Origin: Cydia pomonella
Lineage: Eukaryota; Arthropoda; Insecta; Lepidoptera; Tortricidae
Assembly: GCF_033807575.1 (NCBI RefSeq)
Contig: NC_084726.1
Coordinates: forward strand, 7,874,001-7,938,000
Reading direction: 5' to 3'
Length of the DNA stretch: 64,000 bases
In this document: piece by piece, positions 12,693 to 24,761 of the stretch
Position numbering within the stretch: the first letter of the stretch is position 1
How the letters are laid out: every line of letters begins with the position of its first letter
Position numbers and translations under genes: made by a program
Notes under the pieces: generated by a model
The model's input: the letters and a program-made list of their open reading frames with translations, nothing else
Told to the model about the DNA's origin: nothing
Databases searched by the model: none

Positions 12693-13671
12693 TACTTACC
12701 TCTTTAGCCCTGTTTTACGAGTAGGTACCACTCTTTTAAAAGTTCTGTAATTAAAAAACAAATCAGGACCTGTTTACATACCTAACTTATTTTGTTATGT
12801 TGATGTAGGCAAACTGCGACTCGCAATTCGCATGTGGATGTTTCTATATGTAGGTGTACTTATTTGCAGCTTCTCCAGTTGTCCAAGAACGATTTGACAT
12901 AACAATCCGATATTCATGGTTTTTGTGTCTGTTGATTTCTAGTACGGCCGGCTATTTTTTATAAAGTCTACACTATAGATATTTAGCTTATACCTATCTC
13001 GTAAAAGTCCTGTCGCACTAGATAGATAAGAGTAGCCGCCAAATAATTAATTACGAGTTTATTGCGACGAATTGAGGATAATTAATAGAACAGCGACTTG
13101 GTGGTGCTATGTGAACGGAAACTGTTTTTATGTGTGCTATAAATAATATTTCTAGGAACCCTCATCCTCTTGGACCTTCATATAATGTTGTCAATAGAAA
13201 ATAATACATACTATTTTAACAGTCCTAAAAATACGATTATAGTACCTATGATAGGTACTGTCATATACCTAAGTGAAGTAGGTAATAGGTACTAAACATA
13301 TAACATTAAAAACCTGTCAATTAGGTACACCCAAGAAAAAATACCAATTGGAAAGCTTCTCGAAATGAGTATACACAGTGAACATACAATACAACATAGT
13401 GTTTTCAAAACCAAGAAAACTTGGAAAATAGCTATATGGTAACGTGACAAATAGAAAAGTAACTTCAATGTTGTATAAGCATTGTCTCCATCGAACGCTA
13501 CCAGTTCCATGGTTAGCAAAGGCGGTGCGGCTGGTTGCAGCCGCTTAACCATCTCCTGATGCTATGTCTGCAAATATGTGTAAATACACGGCTCGTGTGT
13601 CTGTATGTCTGTAAGAATACTCCATTGCTTAGGATATTTATGTATGAGCTAACGATGTGTCTTTTCTTACT

Positions 13672-14017
13672 GTATTTTTTTACTACGTCGGTGGCTAACA
13701 ACCATACGGCCCGCCCGATGGTATACAGTACCCATAGCCTATGTACGCCTGCAACTCCAGAGGAGTTACATGCGCGTTGCCGACCTCAAAGAGGGTATTA
13801 GCTCCGCACCCTCTTTGAGCTCTGGCAACCTTACTTACTGGCAGGAACACAAGTAACACAAGACTATGAGTAGGGTCTAGTGTTCTTTGGCTGCGGTTTT
13901 CTGTAAGGTAGAGGTACTTCCCCAGTTGGGCTCTGTACTAGATCTGGAATGACATCCGCTGTGCTGTGCCCTACCACACAACGCGAGATGACATTCGTAG
14001 TGCCCATACCTCTCTTA
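13672..14017 (+). repeat. Dispersed repeat D, near full length
   Basis: Starts tactacgtcggtggctaaca and runs through ctgcaactccagaggagtta, agtagggtctagtgtt, ctggaatgacatccgctgtg to catacctctctt. Copies at 21184, 25891, 35331, 60305 and a minus fragment at 8011. Non-coding; class uncertain. Confidence 0.8.
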
Positions 14018-14479
14018 AATATATAATAAAATCTTAAGTATGTTATCATTATCATTAAATTTAATTAACACGGTTACGCTTATCAATAAGTTTTTGATAT
14101 GGTAATAACACTTCCTATTACCTACCTAAGTTTAGTTCTATAGTTGGGACTTTATAATAATTCTAAAATATTTTACGGACTCACACAGAATAATGTGTTT
14201 ACTTAAAATAAAATCTGTTTATAGTAATTTCCTGGCAAAGGAAGTGAGTAAGTCAAGCAAATATTTGGCCGCCATATGTGTGACCGACATAATTGTATAA
14301 TGTATGAACTGTGCCCTATACTCGTAATGGATGGATTTCGTCACAGAGTTTTTCTCCTGGCTATAAAAATAAAGGTAACATATTATCGACTGATTTTGTT
14401 AGCCAATTAGGAGGAAGATACGGTGAAAGGAAAACAATAATTTTACCTTCTTACGAATATTTTCTTCAGAATGGAAGTA

Positions 14480-14670
14480 TGTAAGTAAATATTCTTTATT
14501 GCACCAATACCAATACATTTTGCATGTCAAATTACAATGAATATTTAGAAGAAAATTATAACTAGGTAACAACAGGTCTTATAGCTGAAAAGCGTTCTCT
14601 TTTGGACAGTCTTTGGGTAGCAGGAAATGAACTCATATCAAAATTCAACAAGTAGTGCAAGGAATACTTA
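14480..14670 (-). mobile_element. Truncated copy of the 45605-46250 LINE 3' UTR
   Basis: Shares ttattgcaccaa, aggtaacaacagg, gggtagcaggaaatg and agtagtgcaaggaa blocks in order with 45628-45810. Only the untranslated tail is left. Confidence 0.7.
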
Positions 14671-14949
14671 GTTATTAATTTTACAAATTATATTTTTAAA
14701 TGTCTACATGTAAGGGGTAAGAAATTTAAAATTTAAAACAATATAAATATTATTTTCAATTCAGATTTCAAAGGACAAAGTCCATATTTAGGACGAACCT
14801 AATAGTCTCATTCGATATGTAATAACACCACTAGAGTAATAAGGATAGACATATGTAAAAACAATAAGGTAAGAGTGAGATAGCGCTTTACAAATAAAAA
14901 CATTTCCAATATGTCGTTATTTCAATAAGCAAGTCCTTACATACATATG

Positions 14950-15130
14950 ATTAACTAGCTTCTGTCCGTGACGTCAGCGTGGATGATGATGATTGGTAAA
15001 AACTACCCCATTTCCTTCTCCGGGCCTATCTCCTTACCAAATTTCATGTAAATCTGTTCAGCGGTTTAAGCGTGAAGATGTAACACACAGACAGACAAAC
15101 TTTTGCATTTATAATATTAATAACAGTAGG
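14950..15130 (+). repeat. Dispersed lepidopteran repeat (LINE-like 3' end)
   Basis: Contains ctccgggcctatctccttac, ttcatgtaaatctgttcagc and gcggtttaagcgtgaag then acagacagacaaac and a TATAATATTAATA tail. A related, more diverged copy is at 42010-42175. Confidence 0.55.
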
Positions 15131-15466
15131 GATACGTGTTGCAGCTTTTAGACTCCTCTATTGGTCTCTATTGTTTCCCTTAAAGTTTTAAGTCATAATG
15201 CATTGTTTGTCCGTATTTTCGTCAGTCATAATTTGCTTTTTCTCAGAAACGCGTAACTTTTCAGGATCGCCATAAAACAAACCTAACTTATCTATAAAAT
15301 AACCTTACGAAAATCCTGAGAAGTTAACGGTTTTGAAAATTATAACTAGTGATAGTCTGACAATCATTACATTATGACTTTCAATAATTATGTCAAATAA
15401 AGGGATCCCTTCCGGGTAGATAAAGGATATCCTTTATACCTATCTGAACATTACATTAATTCATAC

Positions 15467-15625
15467 TAGGGATCGAACGGTATTTTTTCGTTTTTTGTTA
15501 ATTATTTCATTTCTAATTGGGCAATCTAATAAGACGAAGTCGTTATCCAAAAATACAACTGAATCCTAACATTTTGAAATATATGGTTATTTCGAAGTTT
15601 TTGCAAAAACTGGTTGCGATCCCTG
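15467..15625. mobile_element. hAT-type MITE, 8-bp duplication
   Basis: Flanked by ATTCATAC on both sides (15459-15466 and 15626-15633). Ends TAGGGATCG.. and ..GCGATCCCTG are inverted. 159 bases. Confidence 0.88.
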
Positions 15626-15774
15626 ATTCATACTTTCAACCGTTCTTTTAACCCAGCGTTAATCACGACACGTTGTTGTCATGCGTCTAAGAAGCATTTT
15701 TGCTACATACCGGAAAATCCATGTTATCGGCTACGACGCAGCAGTACGACCGAGCTCAGCGGTGAATGTGTTAA

Positions 15775-16060
15775 CCCATTATAGACTAGCGGTGCCATAT
15801 GGTACCATATCTTGTATGAAAAAGTGATCAAGGCTCGGAAAAACGTCAGTCATTTTGAAAAGTTTTAGGACCCATTTATGAGTCGAAAATGTTCGTTCAG
15901 TCTACGGACGTCATTGGACCATATTTAATGTTTTCAAAATAACGGCCGTTTTCCGGGCCTTGAAAATGATAAAGCTTTAAATGACCTAATATAACTTCAA
16001 GAACAAAGACAGAAAATATTCCGATTCTGAAGCCTAATAAAAAAATCAGTCTATAGTGGG
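15775..16060. mobile_element. piggyBac-type MITE, TTAA duplication
   Basis: TTAA at 15771 and 16061 flank CCCATTATAGACT and AGTCTATAGTGGG inverted ends. A further end copy in opposite orientation follows at once, forming a long palindrome. Confidence 0.8.
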
Positions 16061-16098
16061 TTAAAAGTTTTAACCCACTATAGACTGAATTTTTTATT
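16036..16098. repeat. Near-perfect 63-base palindrome
   Basis: Two 31-base arms with one mismatch and a single central G at 16067; contains tail-to-tail TTAACCCACTATAGACT ends of the piggyBac-type MITE. Confidence 0.85.
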
Positions 16099-16430
16099 AA
16101 AACAATATCCTCTCCTTCTCTGACGATAATAAAAGGGCAAGAACCATTTGCAGTAAGAGGCTTGAAAGTTTCACAATGACTAACGAAAAGTTTAATAATG
16201 GTCAAGCGCAATACTTTGGCCCATGCCGGTTAAATCCCCTTGTGGATATAGTTATGAGCACTGTAACTTGAGTCTGGAAGCCATTCTAATAATAAATCAG
16301 TCTTATTTGAGCAGCTGCGAGTGATTCATGCTGTAAACAGAAAAATAAATCAATGCAGCATATTTTGTGTTCCATACGCCAATGGTAGCAATATGCAGCG
16401 TAACTTGATCAGCAAGCACAAGTTGCAAAA

Positions 16431-16523
16431 TTGTGGCTTTCCACCAGAGAAGGGTCCTTATGCTTCATGTGCATAATGCTGCGCCATATGCATAATGATT
16501 AAGGACCGTTCTGTAAGCCACAA
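16431..16523. mobile_element. Small foldback element I
   Basis: ttgtggctttccacc and agaagggtccttatgc pair with the right arm (gcataat..aaggaccgttct..agccacaa). A relative is at 46475-46555. Confidence 0.6.
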
Positions 16524-18598
16524 ATACGCAAAAACAGCAAAACTGAGTTATTATTATTGTTAATAAACCTAACTATACATAAGCAAAATAAGTGATGTGG
16601 AATTTGGAAAAGTAACATGCAAGCAAAAAACTAGATGTAGCTTAAGACGACGCATGCAATACAATACACTTTAAGACCTCTGGGCGACTAGAGATTAAGT
16701 CTCAAAGATATCTCTACGGTATACTCGTAAAACTTGATAACATAACTCCAGCCACGAAAATACATTCCTAAGCTCCTAAGTTACACGTAGAAAAACCTAC
16801 CGTGAAACGATCGAATTCTCTCGCCTCAGCTCCCAACGATTTTAAAAGTTCAAAGTTTCAACATTCAAGACATTAGTCCTTGTCAGCGTCAAATGAAAGA
16901 AACTTAAATAAATCTTAAAAGCTACTAAATAACTGTCCATAGTTCTTGACCTATCCCGCAAACGAATGGCGTGAATGAGCGTTTGAATCGAACTTTCAAC
17001 TGAGGTCTATTATAACTGGTCGTTAAGTATGATCAGATATGACCAGTTTTAATTGAGCTACCTCGTCCCTGGATGTTCGATGGAATGAGGAAATGGTTGG
17101 GGTCGTTTTTAGTTCTGATGGGGGTCAGTTTATAATGGACGGTGGGATGTAAGGCGCGCTTGCGGTTCATTTGACATGCTAATACAGAATGGGCTTTTAG
17201 GGAGATAGCGATATTCGATAAAATTTGTCATCCGGTCTCAATATATATGGTTTGCTTAGCCTTACATAAAGGGAACTATTGTTCTCTAAATTTAAACGAA
17301 GACTTTCTTAGTTTATAAATACTTAACATATACCAATTATTTTACACAATGACTGTAATGACACATGTTTTGGCAGAGCAATCTGTGTGACTAAACTGTA
17401 AAGAGTGACAAAAATATATGATAGATAAAGATAGATAAATATAGTATTTTATTCAAGTAAGGATATTACAATGCGTTTATGAACGTCAAATAAAGCTACA
17501 CCGGCTCTAACCGTACACCTCTGCCTCAAGAAGATTAAAATCCCCCTTCAATTGGAGGAAGGTGTGACTCGGTAGGACAATATTATTTAAAATCGTTAAC
17601 ACTCCACTCTCTTCACGTTATATGGTATTGGAGAGAAAGAAAACCTAAAACCACGTAGCATTATCGGACTACTATTTTAAAACAGACGGTAGACAAACGG
17701 TATACAAAAGTGAGTTTAGAAAAACAAGTTTAAGAAAACGGTGCCTACTTTATTTATTCCGCACAATACGGACCAATATTCCTACCCATCTTCGATAGTG
17801 GTATCGACTCAATCGAAAATCCTCAGAGCCCCGGTAGCCCCTCGAGTTCAATAACCAAAGCGTATGTAATCCCATACTTTTATTGCACTTGTTCAATTTC
17901 CTATACTAATGGAACATGAGATTTATTGTATGAGCAAGAAGGAAGATATTTAAAACACAATACCTTTGGAGAGATTAAGGACATGGTGAAGGTAGTTTTA
18001 TGCGCCTAGTTATTATCATACATGAAATTATAGAACTAGCAGGAATTCGTTTAACTAAACTGCAGTAGAAACCTATGTTTAATAGCATTTCATACAGATC
18101 TAATTCATTATTTTTCTCATATCCGTGTAACTTGATTTCGCACATTTCTCATGGTCCCACGCCTTCAAAATATTTAGCGGGTTTCAAAGTAATTAAATTT
18201 GTATCCTTCTTGAAATTATGCATCTTACAAAAAAGTTAGCAAATATCCTTAAATACAAAAACTTTAATAAATTTCTGTTACTTCCACTGGGGGCGAAATC
18301 ATAAAGGTTCTAAGAAATGAAGAATCTATTTTCAAGTCAGTTAATAACCGCCCCTAAATACCAATTAGAATGACATAGTTTATCGGCAAATTTATTTCCC
18401 GGCCATGACCTAATTTTTGCCGCGGCTCCGCCCGGGCCGTAAATATACTATGACGTTTATGAGTGTCAGGCACGAGCGGTTATGATAATTGGCGATTATT
18501 CGGATTATAAGTACTTATAGTTTGAGCATAGAGAAATAAGAAGTACATAGTGCTCACTCCATACATCAGTTTTGGTACCAAAACGCTTACTATTTTCG
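16524..18598. other. No gene seen
   Basis: AT-rich; only a weak LINE-tail-like stretch at 17405-17590. Confidence 0.45.
17405..17590 (-). repeat. Possible LINE 3' tail
   Basis: An (AGAT)n start followed by attttattcaag and taaagctacaccggctctaa resembles a minus-strand LINE end. Weak call. Confidence 0.3.
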
Positions 18599-18975
18599 TA
18601 GTCGACATCTAGCATCGAGTAGCGGAACTCTCAGTACTGCTACTCGACAATAGATATCGCGGCAAACAAAACGGCAGATAACCAGAACTCAAATTGAACT
18701 CCTACGCTTTCTCTGGTTATAATATTAGCTGAAAATCGTTGAGCATTAGACTTTTATTTGCCGCGACGATGACGACTATGGTTAGAGTACGTATAAATAG
18801 GTACTTTAGTAATGTATCAAACTTTGTACAAACTTTCATGGTCTGTCATTTGACTTTGCTTGCCGCACCAGTTAGCTTGGTACGACTATGGTTCGGAGCA
18901 TAGTCGGACATTTCGTGCACTAGAGGGCCATCAGAGTCGACTCTCTGATTCTATTCGACTCTAGTGCTCGAAATT
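18599..18975. repeat. Cluster of hairpins before the orphan ORF
   Basis: tcgagtagc/gctactcga (18600s), tcgcggcaaa/tttgccgcga (18657, 18760), gactatg/catagtc (18885-18906), atttcgtgcactagag/ctctagtgctcgaaat (18910, 18959) around atcagagtcgactctctgat. Confidence 0.6.
18792..18800 (+). promoter_or_regulatory. TATA box upstream of the orphan ORF
   Basis: TATAAATAG is a perfect match to the metazoan TATA consensus, about 190 bases upstream of the ATG at 18987. It would place a start site near 18825. In AT-rich DNA chance matches are common, so support is modest. Confidence 0.3.
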
Positions 18976-18986
18976 CTAATGTCCCA

Positions 18987-19337
18987 TTGCAGCGGCACTA
19001 TGCTGCGGTTATTTTAGCGGCCGATGTTTTTTATGTATGCATTCTTCTCTTTTGTATGTATCCTTCCTTCCTTGCCGTATCCGGCAATGGCGACCCCATC
19101 AACAATTCTTATCCGGATTATGAAATGCCCTTATGTGATATGATAATGATGATTAGAGTCTGTACTCTAACAGTGATGAGCATTGTAGGCGATTTTGTGA
19201 AAAGTTTTGCCAACTGCATTTTACGCCACGATGGTGACAAAAAGCGTACGGTTCTCAGTGTTCTCACACTGGGAAGCCAAAACCATAGCCTAATGAACCT
19301 TTGCAAATTACGCACCGACCCTATGAAGACATCATAG
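18987..19337 (+). CDS. Candidate orphan gene: 116-aa protein with hydrophobic N-terminus
   Basis: Open frame from ATG to TAG, the longest apart from the LINE-derived ones. It starts MQRHYAAVILAADVFYVCIL and continues hydrophobic for another ~12 residues (signal peptide or anchor), then GNGDPINNSYPDYEMPLCDM, then a Cys- and Met-bearing hydrophobic part and a basic C-terminus. A TATAAATAG box lies at 18792-18800, and AATAAA at 19387 sits 50 bases after the stop. Two hairpins lie just upstream. No family is recognised. The (TAAA)n run after the signal could mean a retroposed copy rather than a working gene. Confidence 0.35.
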   Translation: MQRHYAAVILAADVFYVCILLFCMYPSFLAVSGNGDPINNSYPDYEMPLCDMIMMIRVCTLTVMSIVGDFVKSFANCILRHDGDKKRTVLSVLTLGSQNHSLMNLCKLRTDPMKTS

Positions 19338-19392
19338 GTAAAATATGTTTTGCCATTGTATGTTTCACATGATATTTATTGTACCTAATAAA

Positions 19393-20052
19393 GTAAATAA
19401 TATAAATAAATAAATAAAAACAGTCAAATCCTCTTTTGTTAAAATGCGCTTGGGTTCAAACCAAATAACGTCACGTCTTTTAAAAACTTCAAAACACTTT
19501 AAAAATAGACAAGAATACCTTCACGAATTACCATTACAATCATATACACGAACAGCCACGCCTGCATCAATATGCCGGAGACATCGAGACTGCCTGTCTT
19601 TCCTTAAAACAAACTTATTAATGCGGATGGTCGATTGGAACTACTCATACCTATGCCTTCGAAGTCTCTAAAATTTCGAAATTTCCACCTGGAATAATTC
19701 GGAAATATTCATAATTTTGTGTCCGAATCAAAATTTTCAGTTTCCGAAATGAAAGTGTCTTCTATTTCTTGTGACATTTTCCTGGAATCAAAGAACATTT
19801 TCAGCTTTTTGGAAACATTCAGCAACTTTTTCGTATTCACAACCGCCTTGTTATTATTATGATGATGTTCAATTTGGATAAAAATGCCTGAGATTATTTA
19901 ATGAAACATTTCTGGCCTGGTATATAATATATCACGATAACACTGCAAAATTCCTGGTGTGTTACGACAAATATGGCGGCAACAAAAAAAATGTTTAGAT
20001 AAATTAGATTTATTTGAAACAAGTGCTCAACTCGAATATTAGCTTATTTATT
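19393..20052. other. No recognised feature
   Basis: Follows the (TAAA)n run after the orphan ORF. A 75-codon frame at 19444-19671 has no recognisable motif. Confidence 0.4.
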
Positions 20053-20192
20053 TGACCGCGGCTGGCAAAACGTCCCACTTTGTTACTTGCCACAAGGACA
20101 ACATTTGCTTGTATCTTAATACGAATAACTTGATAAGGCGTCCTTATAGCAAGCGACAAAGTGGAACGTTGGACTGTTGCCGGCCGCGGTCA
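20053..20192. mobile_element. MITE with TGACCGCGGC ends
   Basis: tgaccgcggctggcaaaacg and its inverted partner around ~140 bases; both arms continue with ccactttgt and aaggac. Confidence 0.75.
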
Positions 20193-21183
20193 CATATTTT
20201 ATTTATATTTTGTATCACAAAATCACTACAAGTATTTTATGCTATATGCGTGAGTGCAATCTTAAGTTTGTATGACGAACTTTTACATATGCCGCTAGTA
20301 AATCTGTAAGCTTAAACTTTTTCATACACACGTCATATAAACTGTGGCTGTGAAGTTGTACCTTTTAAAGTCATTATCATTCAAAATGCATGCATTTAAG
20401 TCGTGTGTAATATGCATACGAACTTGTAAGGCATGAGAAATAACGAATTCCCTTTCTTTAAAAAGACTAATAAACTTAAATAGCTCCAGTAAAGTTTTTC
20501 TTTTAATTGGGTACTTGACACATGTTGAATATTGTTACAAAATTTAGCTAAATGGATAGAAAATCAGCCATCCATTATAAAAAAAGTGGAATATAAAAAG
20601 ACATATTGAGATTTTAAAAAAATACAAGGCTCCAAAGTCGCAAAAAATAATAATTTTAACTTCCAAAAATCAAAACAGAAAATAGTACCATTCGATTTCT
20701 TACATTTTATTGAAAAATAAATTATATGACAACTATATACATAAACGCAAAATTTCAGGGTCAAAATAGCAATTTTCTTGATATTTCATACATTTAGGAC
20801 ATACTTATTATGTAATGTGATGTCACATTACAATATCATTTTGTTAGAGGCGTTTCAATCGTCAAGTGCGAGCGTCAGACTTTAACTCTAATTTCTGACC
20901 TTTGTGTTGCTTAAATGCCATGAGTCGCATATAGACATTTGATCCTCAGGAACATCAGCAATCAAGATCGATTGACATTATTTACCAAAAACTGTCAAGT
21001 AGCCAATTAGGTACCTGACAAGCCGTATGTTCTATGTAGTTATTCTATGATTTGATTCTCTATACGAGTATGACTTTTCACTCATTTTCTTTAGGATCAA
21101 TTAACCCCTGTTGATAAGTGATTTCAAATTACGTAGCAAGCAAGTATTTTTGGATCAATACTATGACAGTAACCTAACCTCAT
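20193..21183. other. No recognised feature
   Basis: AT-rich; a tcacatta/taatgtga palindrome at 20814-20830 is the only structure noticed. Confidence 0.4.
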
Positions 21184-21483
21184 TTTTTTTATTCCACGTC
21201 GGTGACAAACAAGCATACAGCCCGCCTAATGGTAGGCAGACTCCAGCAACTCCAGATATGTTACATGCGTGTTGCCGACCCTAATACTCCGCACCGTCGC
21301 TGAATCTGGCAACCTTACTCACCGGCAGCAACACAACACTTTGAGTAGGGTCTAGTGTTATTTGGCTGCTGTTTTCTGTAAGGTGGAGGTACTTCCCCAG
21401 TTGGGCTCTGCTCTAGATCTGGAATGACGTCTGTTGTGCTGTGCTCTACCACACAAAGCGTGATGACATTTACAATACCAATA
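21184..21483 (+). repeat. Dispersed repeat D copy
   Basis: Same order of blocks as 13672-14017, with small deletions and a decayed 3' end. Confidence 0.8.
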
Positions 21484-22227
21484 GTATAAACTAACCGTGA
21501 ATCATTCAAAACTGTTACTTTACGACGACTGTACGCTCGACCATATTATTTTGCGTAAACGTTAATTGTCACATATTTTTGTTTGAAGACAGGAGGACAG
21601 AATATATACACTACTCTGCTTGTATTGGATTTATATTTATCTATTTCCCTTTGTCCTCTTTATCATACTCCTACAATGCAAACTGTTTTATTTTAGACCG
21701 AACTAGTTTTCCCCAATTCCCTCTTATTAACCAATTCCAACCAGATGTGTTTGCGACCTCATACAATAATAGTTCGCGTACCGGATAATTCTGATCTCTA
21801 GTATCGTAGCCACATCGAACTAAAGGTACTAACAGCAACACAAGTAACTAGTCATACGTAGATCTTATCTCTTTGCATTAAGGTTGAAGAATGGTTATGT
21901 ATTTGTGTCACCAATGGTATTTATCGCTTATGCCGTTCTGTAGGGCTAAGATGGTCGGCTCTTTATCATCTGTCACTATGTCTGTCACGTTCTAACAAGT
22001 ATGTAAGCCCGAAAGTGACGGGCATAGAGACAAGTGATAAAAATGGAACCATGATGCCACCGCTGTTGGAGATAATTGTGGGTAATTGAAATGGCCTGGT
22101 TCTGTGACAAGTAGTTTCCTAGCTGGATTAGGTTGTTAAGGGGAAACATGAGCCGGCGTTTAGTTTTTATACAAAGTGCGTTATTTTAATTAATTTGTGG
22201 ATCATTTATCGCGCTTAAAAAAAGGAT

Positions 22228-22375
22228 AGAATCTAACTCTGCAACGGTTTTTGATAGCATAGAGTGTTCAAGTGTTTTTTCAAACATCATAATTTAATAT
22301 AATATTGACGTTTTAAACAACACTTGCACACTCTGTATGATCAAAAACGCTGCAGAGTTTGCTTAGCATGACTCT
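22228..22375. mobile_element. MITE family H (agtctgcaacgatt ends)
   Basis: actctgcaacggtttttgat and atcaaaaacgctgcagagtt face each other. Related copies at 25307-25388 and 41832-41975. Confidence 0.65.
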
Positions 22376-22715
22376 TTGTGCCTTGCATTTGTCTGGTCGC
22401 TTAAATTTGTATATATTAAGTAAGTTACATTTTCCGTGCTTGTGTTTTTACCACGTGTGTTTTTACTAGGTATCGATGCTAGTAATAACGTACTAGCATA
22501 CAAACGTTTTTCTTTTTTTATATATTTTTTTTGTATGATAGTGTAATGCGACTATCATTGTTATAGGTATCTATCGTACCAAAATATTGTTCATAAATAA
22601 TAATATGTAAATAATTTTACTACCGATTTCCTTTTGTACTGCAATAAGTTAAACTCTTCAAGTAATTCGTTTTAAACTTCACTACATCTAAACCAAAGCT
22701 AGTCGGACCACACAA

Positions 22716-22962
22716 ATTGACTTACACAAATTGACTAAGTCCCACAGTAAGCTCAATAAGGCTTGTGTTGAGGGTACTTAGACAACGATATATATAATAT
22801 AATATATAAATATCTATAAATACTTAAATACATAGAAAACACCCATGACTCAGGAACAAATATCCATGCTCATCACACAAATACATGCCCTTACCAGGAT
22901 TTGAACCCGGGACCATCAGGTTCGTAGGCAGGGTCACTACCCACTAGGCCAAACCGGTCGTC
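22716..22962 (-). mobile_element. SINE family A, minus strand
   Basis: Reverse complement of the 8154 copy; B box seen as ggatttgaacc. The 3' end has a short internal duplication of cacaaattgact. Confidence 0.85.
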
Positions 22963-23454
22963 AAACATTCCAATATAACATATGAAAAGATACCTATTAA
23001 CAGTACAACACGTGTAACTACGACACAAGCTAACTCAACGCTATTTGATACGCAGTTAACATAACTTACGCACATAAATAACACAAAATTCTTTCACCTT
23101 CAATGCAATTACCGTAGAGTTCACATTCGCGTGGCTATAACAGGAATTATGTTAATATCTCCATAGACTCTATATACAAGAATGTTTGCCGCTATCATTT
23201 GAATTGGCATTTAGATAGACATTTGAATCATTGGAACATTGTCTAGCAAATGTTAGATGCCTGGTGCAGACACACCACATTAGATTAGTTAAACCATGTC
23301 TAACGATTCAATTAAAAATTAAATAGACAGTGGCGGTCATGGTGGCATCTTAAGAGGTCGGGATCCTAGTTTACGAAATATAAGTACCCTTTTGTTAATG
23401 TTTTAGAGAATAATTTTGCTTTATTTTTCATACATATATTAAACATTACTTTAA

Positions 23455-23870
23455 GGAGTCATCTAATTATTACGTCACACGTTTAGGGGGAGGGGGTCAT
23501 AAAAATGTGACATGTTGTGATGAGGGGGAGGGGGAGTCACAAACTTAGTGAGGTCACTTCAACTTTAGTTGTAATCGGTTTTGATTTTATTTATTCACTG
23601 TTCAGTTAACGAGTAACTAGTTTTTGCATGGATAAATCGATTTTATGTTTTTTAATGTTATTAGAAATCGGTTTTGTGTTATAAAATTTCTATATTGGAT
23701 AAATGAAGAATATTTTTTTATTAAAATAATAATATCTAATACGTATTGCTGTCGGGAACCAAATATGTAACGTCACACCAGGGGGAGGGGTGTGTCAAAT
23801 GTGACCAGGTGCGACGAGTCAAAAATTCAGGAAATTTGTTTGACGTAATATATGGATTATGACACCTAAG
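23455..23870. repeat. G-rich repeat with tgacgt/gtcaca blocks
   Basis: tacgtcacacgtttaggggg, gatgagggggagggggagtc and gtcacaccagggggaggggt recur in one stretch, ending gacgtaatatatgga. Looks like a diverged repeat; class unknown. Confidence 0.4.
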
Positions 23871-23902
23871 TAAGTAGGTCCCCACATACATGCAAAAATA
23901 AC

Positions 23903-24090
23903 TTTTTTTATGATAGAGGAGGCAAACGAGCAGACGGATAACCTGATGGTAAGCGATTACCGCCGCCCATGGACACCTGCAACACGAGAGGGGTTGTAAG
24001 TGCGTTGCCAGCCTTTAAGATGGGAGTAAGCTCGTTTCTTGAAGGTTTGAAGGTCGTATCGGTCCGGAAATTCCGCAGGCGACAGTTCTG
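23903..24090 (+). repeat. Dispersed repeat E (relative of repeat D)
   Basis: ggaggcaaacgagcagacgg, cctgatggtaagcgattacc and gagaggggttgtaagtgcgt align block by block with repeat D, so both come from one ancestral element. A minus copy is at 34352-34470. Confidence 0.7.
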
Positions 24091-24449
24091 TACTGTTACA
24101 TCTTCACGTTAAATAGCTGAATCGATCTAGATAAAATTCGGTATAGAGATAATTCGAGGCCTAGGAAAAGACGTAGGATAGATTTTATCGAGCAGGCAGG
24201 CAGACGAAGTGGCCGGCAGAAACTCGTAAATCACACCAGAATAACCATAACAACAACTCTATTGTTCGTATCGTTAAACAGTCCAACAGTAAAAAAAACT
24301 GAAGGTTTGCCGCCATATTGTTTTCCCGTGACGTCACTCTCCTTAACCCCGTGACCTCGTTCGGGCCGCATTCCGTCACGCCCGTAGGGTCAGTTTCTAC
24401 CATGGGGGTTACGTTTTCTACTTAGATATCGAGGATATGGTTAAACTAA

Positions 24450-24668
24450 AAAACCGGACAAGTGCGAGTCGGACTCGCCCACCGAGGGTTCTGTACTTTT
24501 TAGTATTTGTTCTTATAGCGGCAAGAGAAATACATCATCTGTGAAAATTTCAATTGTTTAGCTATCACGATTCATGAGCTACCAGCTGAACGGATGGACG
24601 GACGGACGGACAGCGAAGTCTTAGTAATAGGGTCTCGTTTTACCTTTTGGGGACGGAAACCTAAAAAC
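24450..24668 (+). repeat. Repeat F, short copy
   Basis: gacaagtgcgagtcggactc to gggtctcgttttacc and cctaaaaa; about 85% like the 4770 copy by eye. Confidence 0.75.
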
Positions 24669-24761
24669 AGGAACGGTATTCGAAGTGCTTGATTTAACAT
24701 TAATGCAGTGCATCTCGCTAACACGAATATGTCTACTCATCAATAAACTAGGTTCTGTTTA

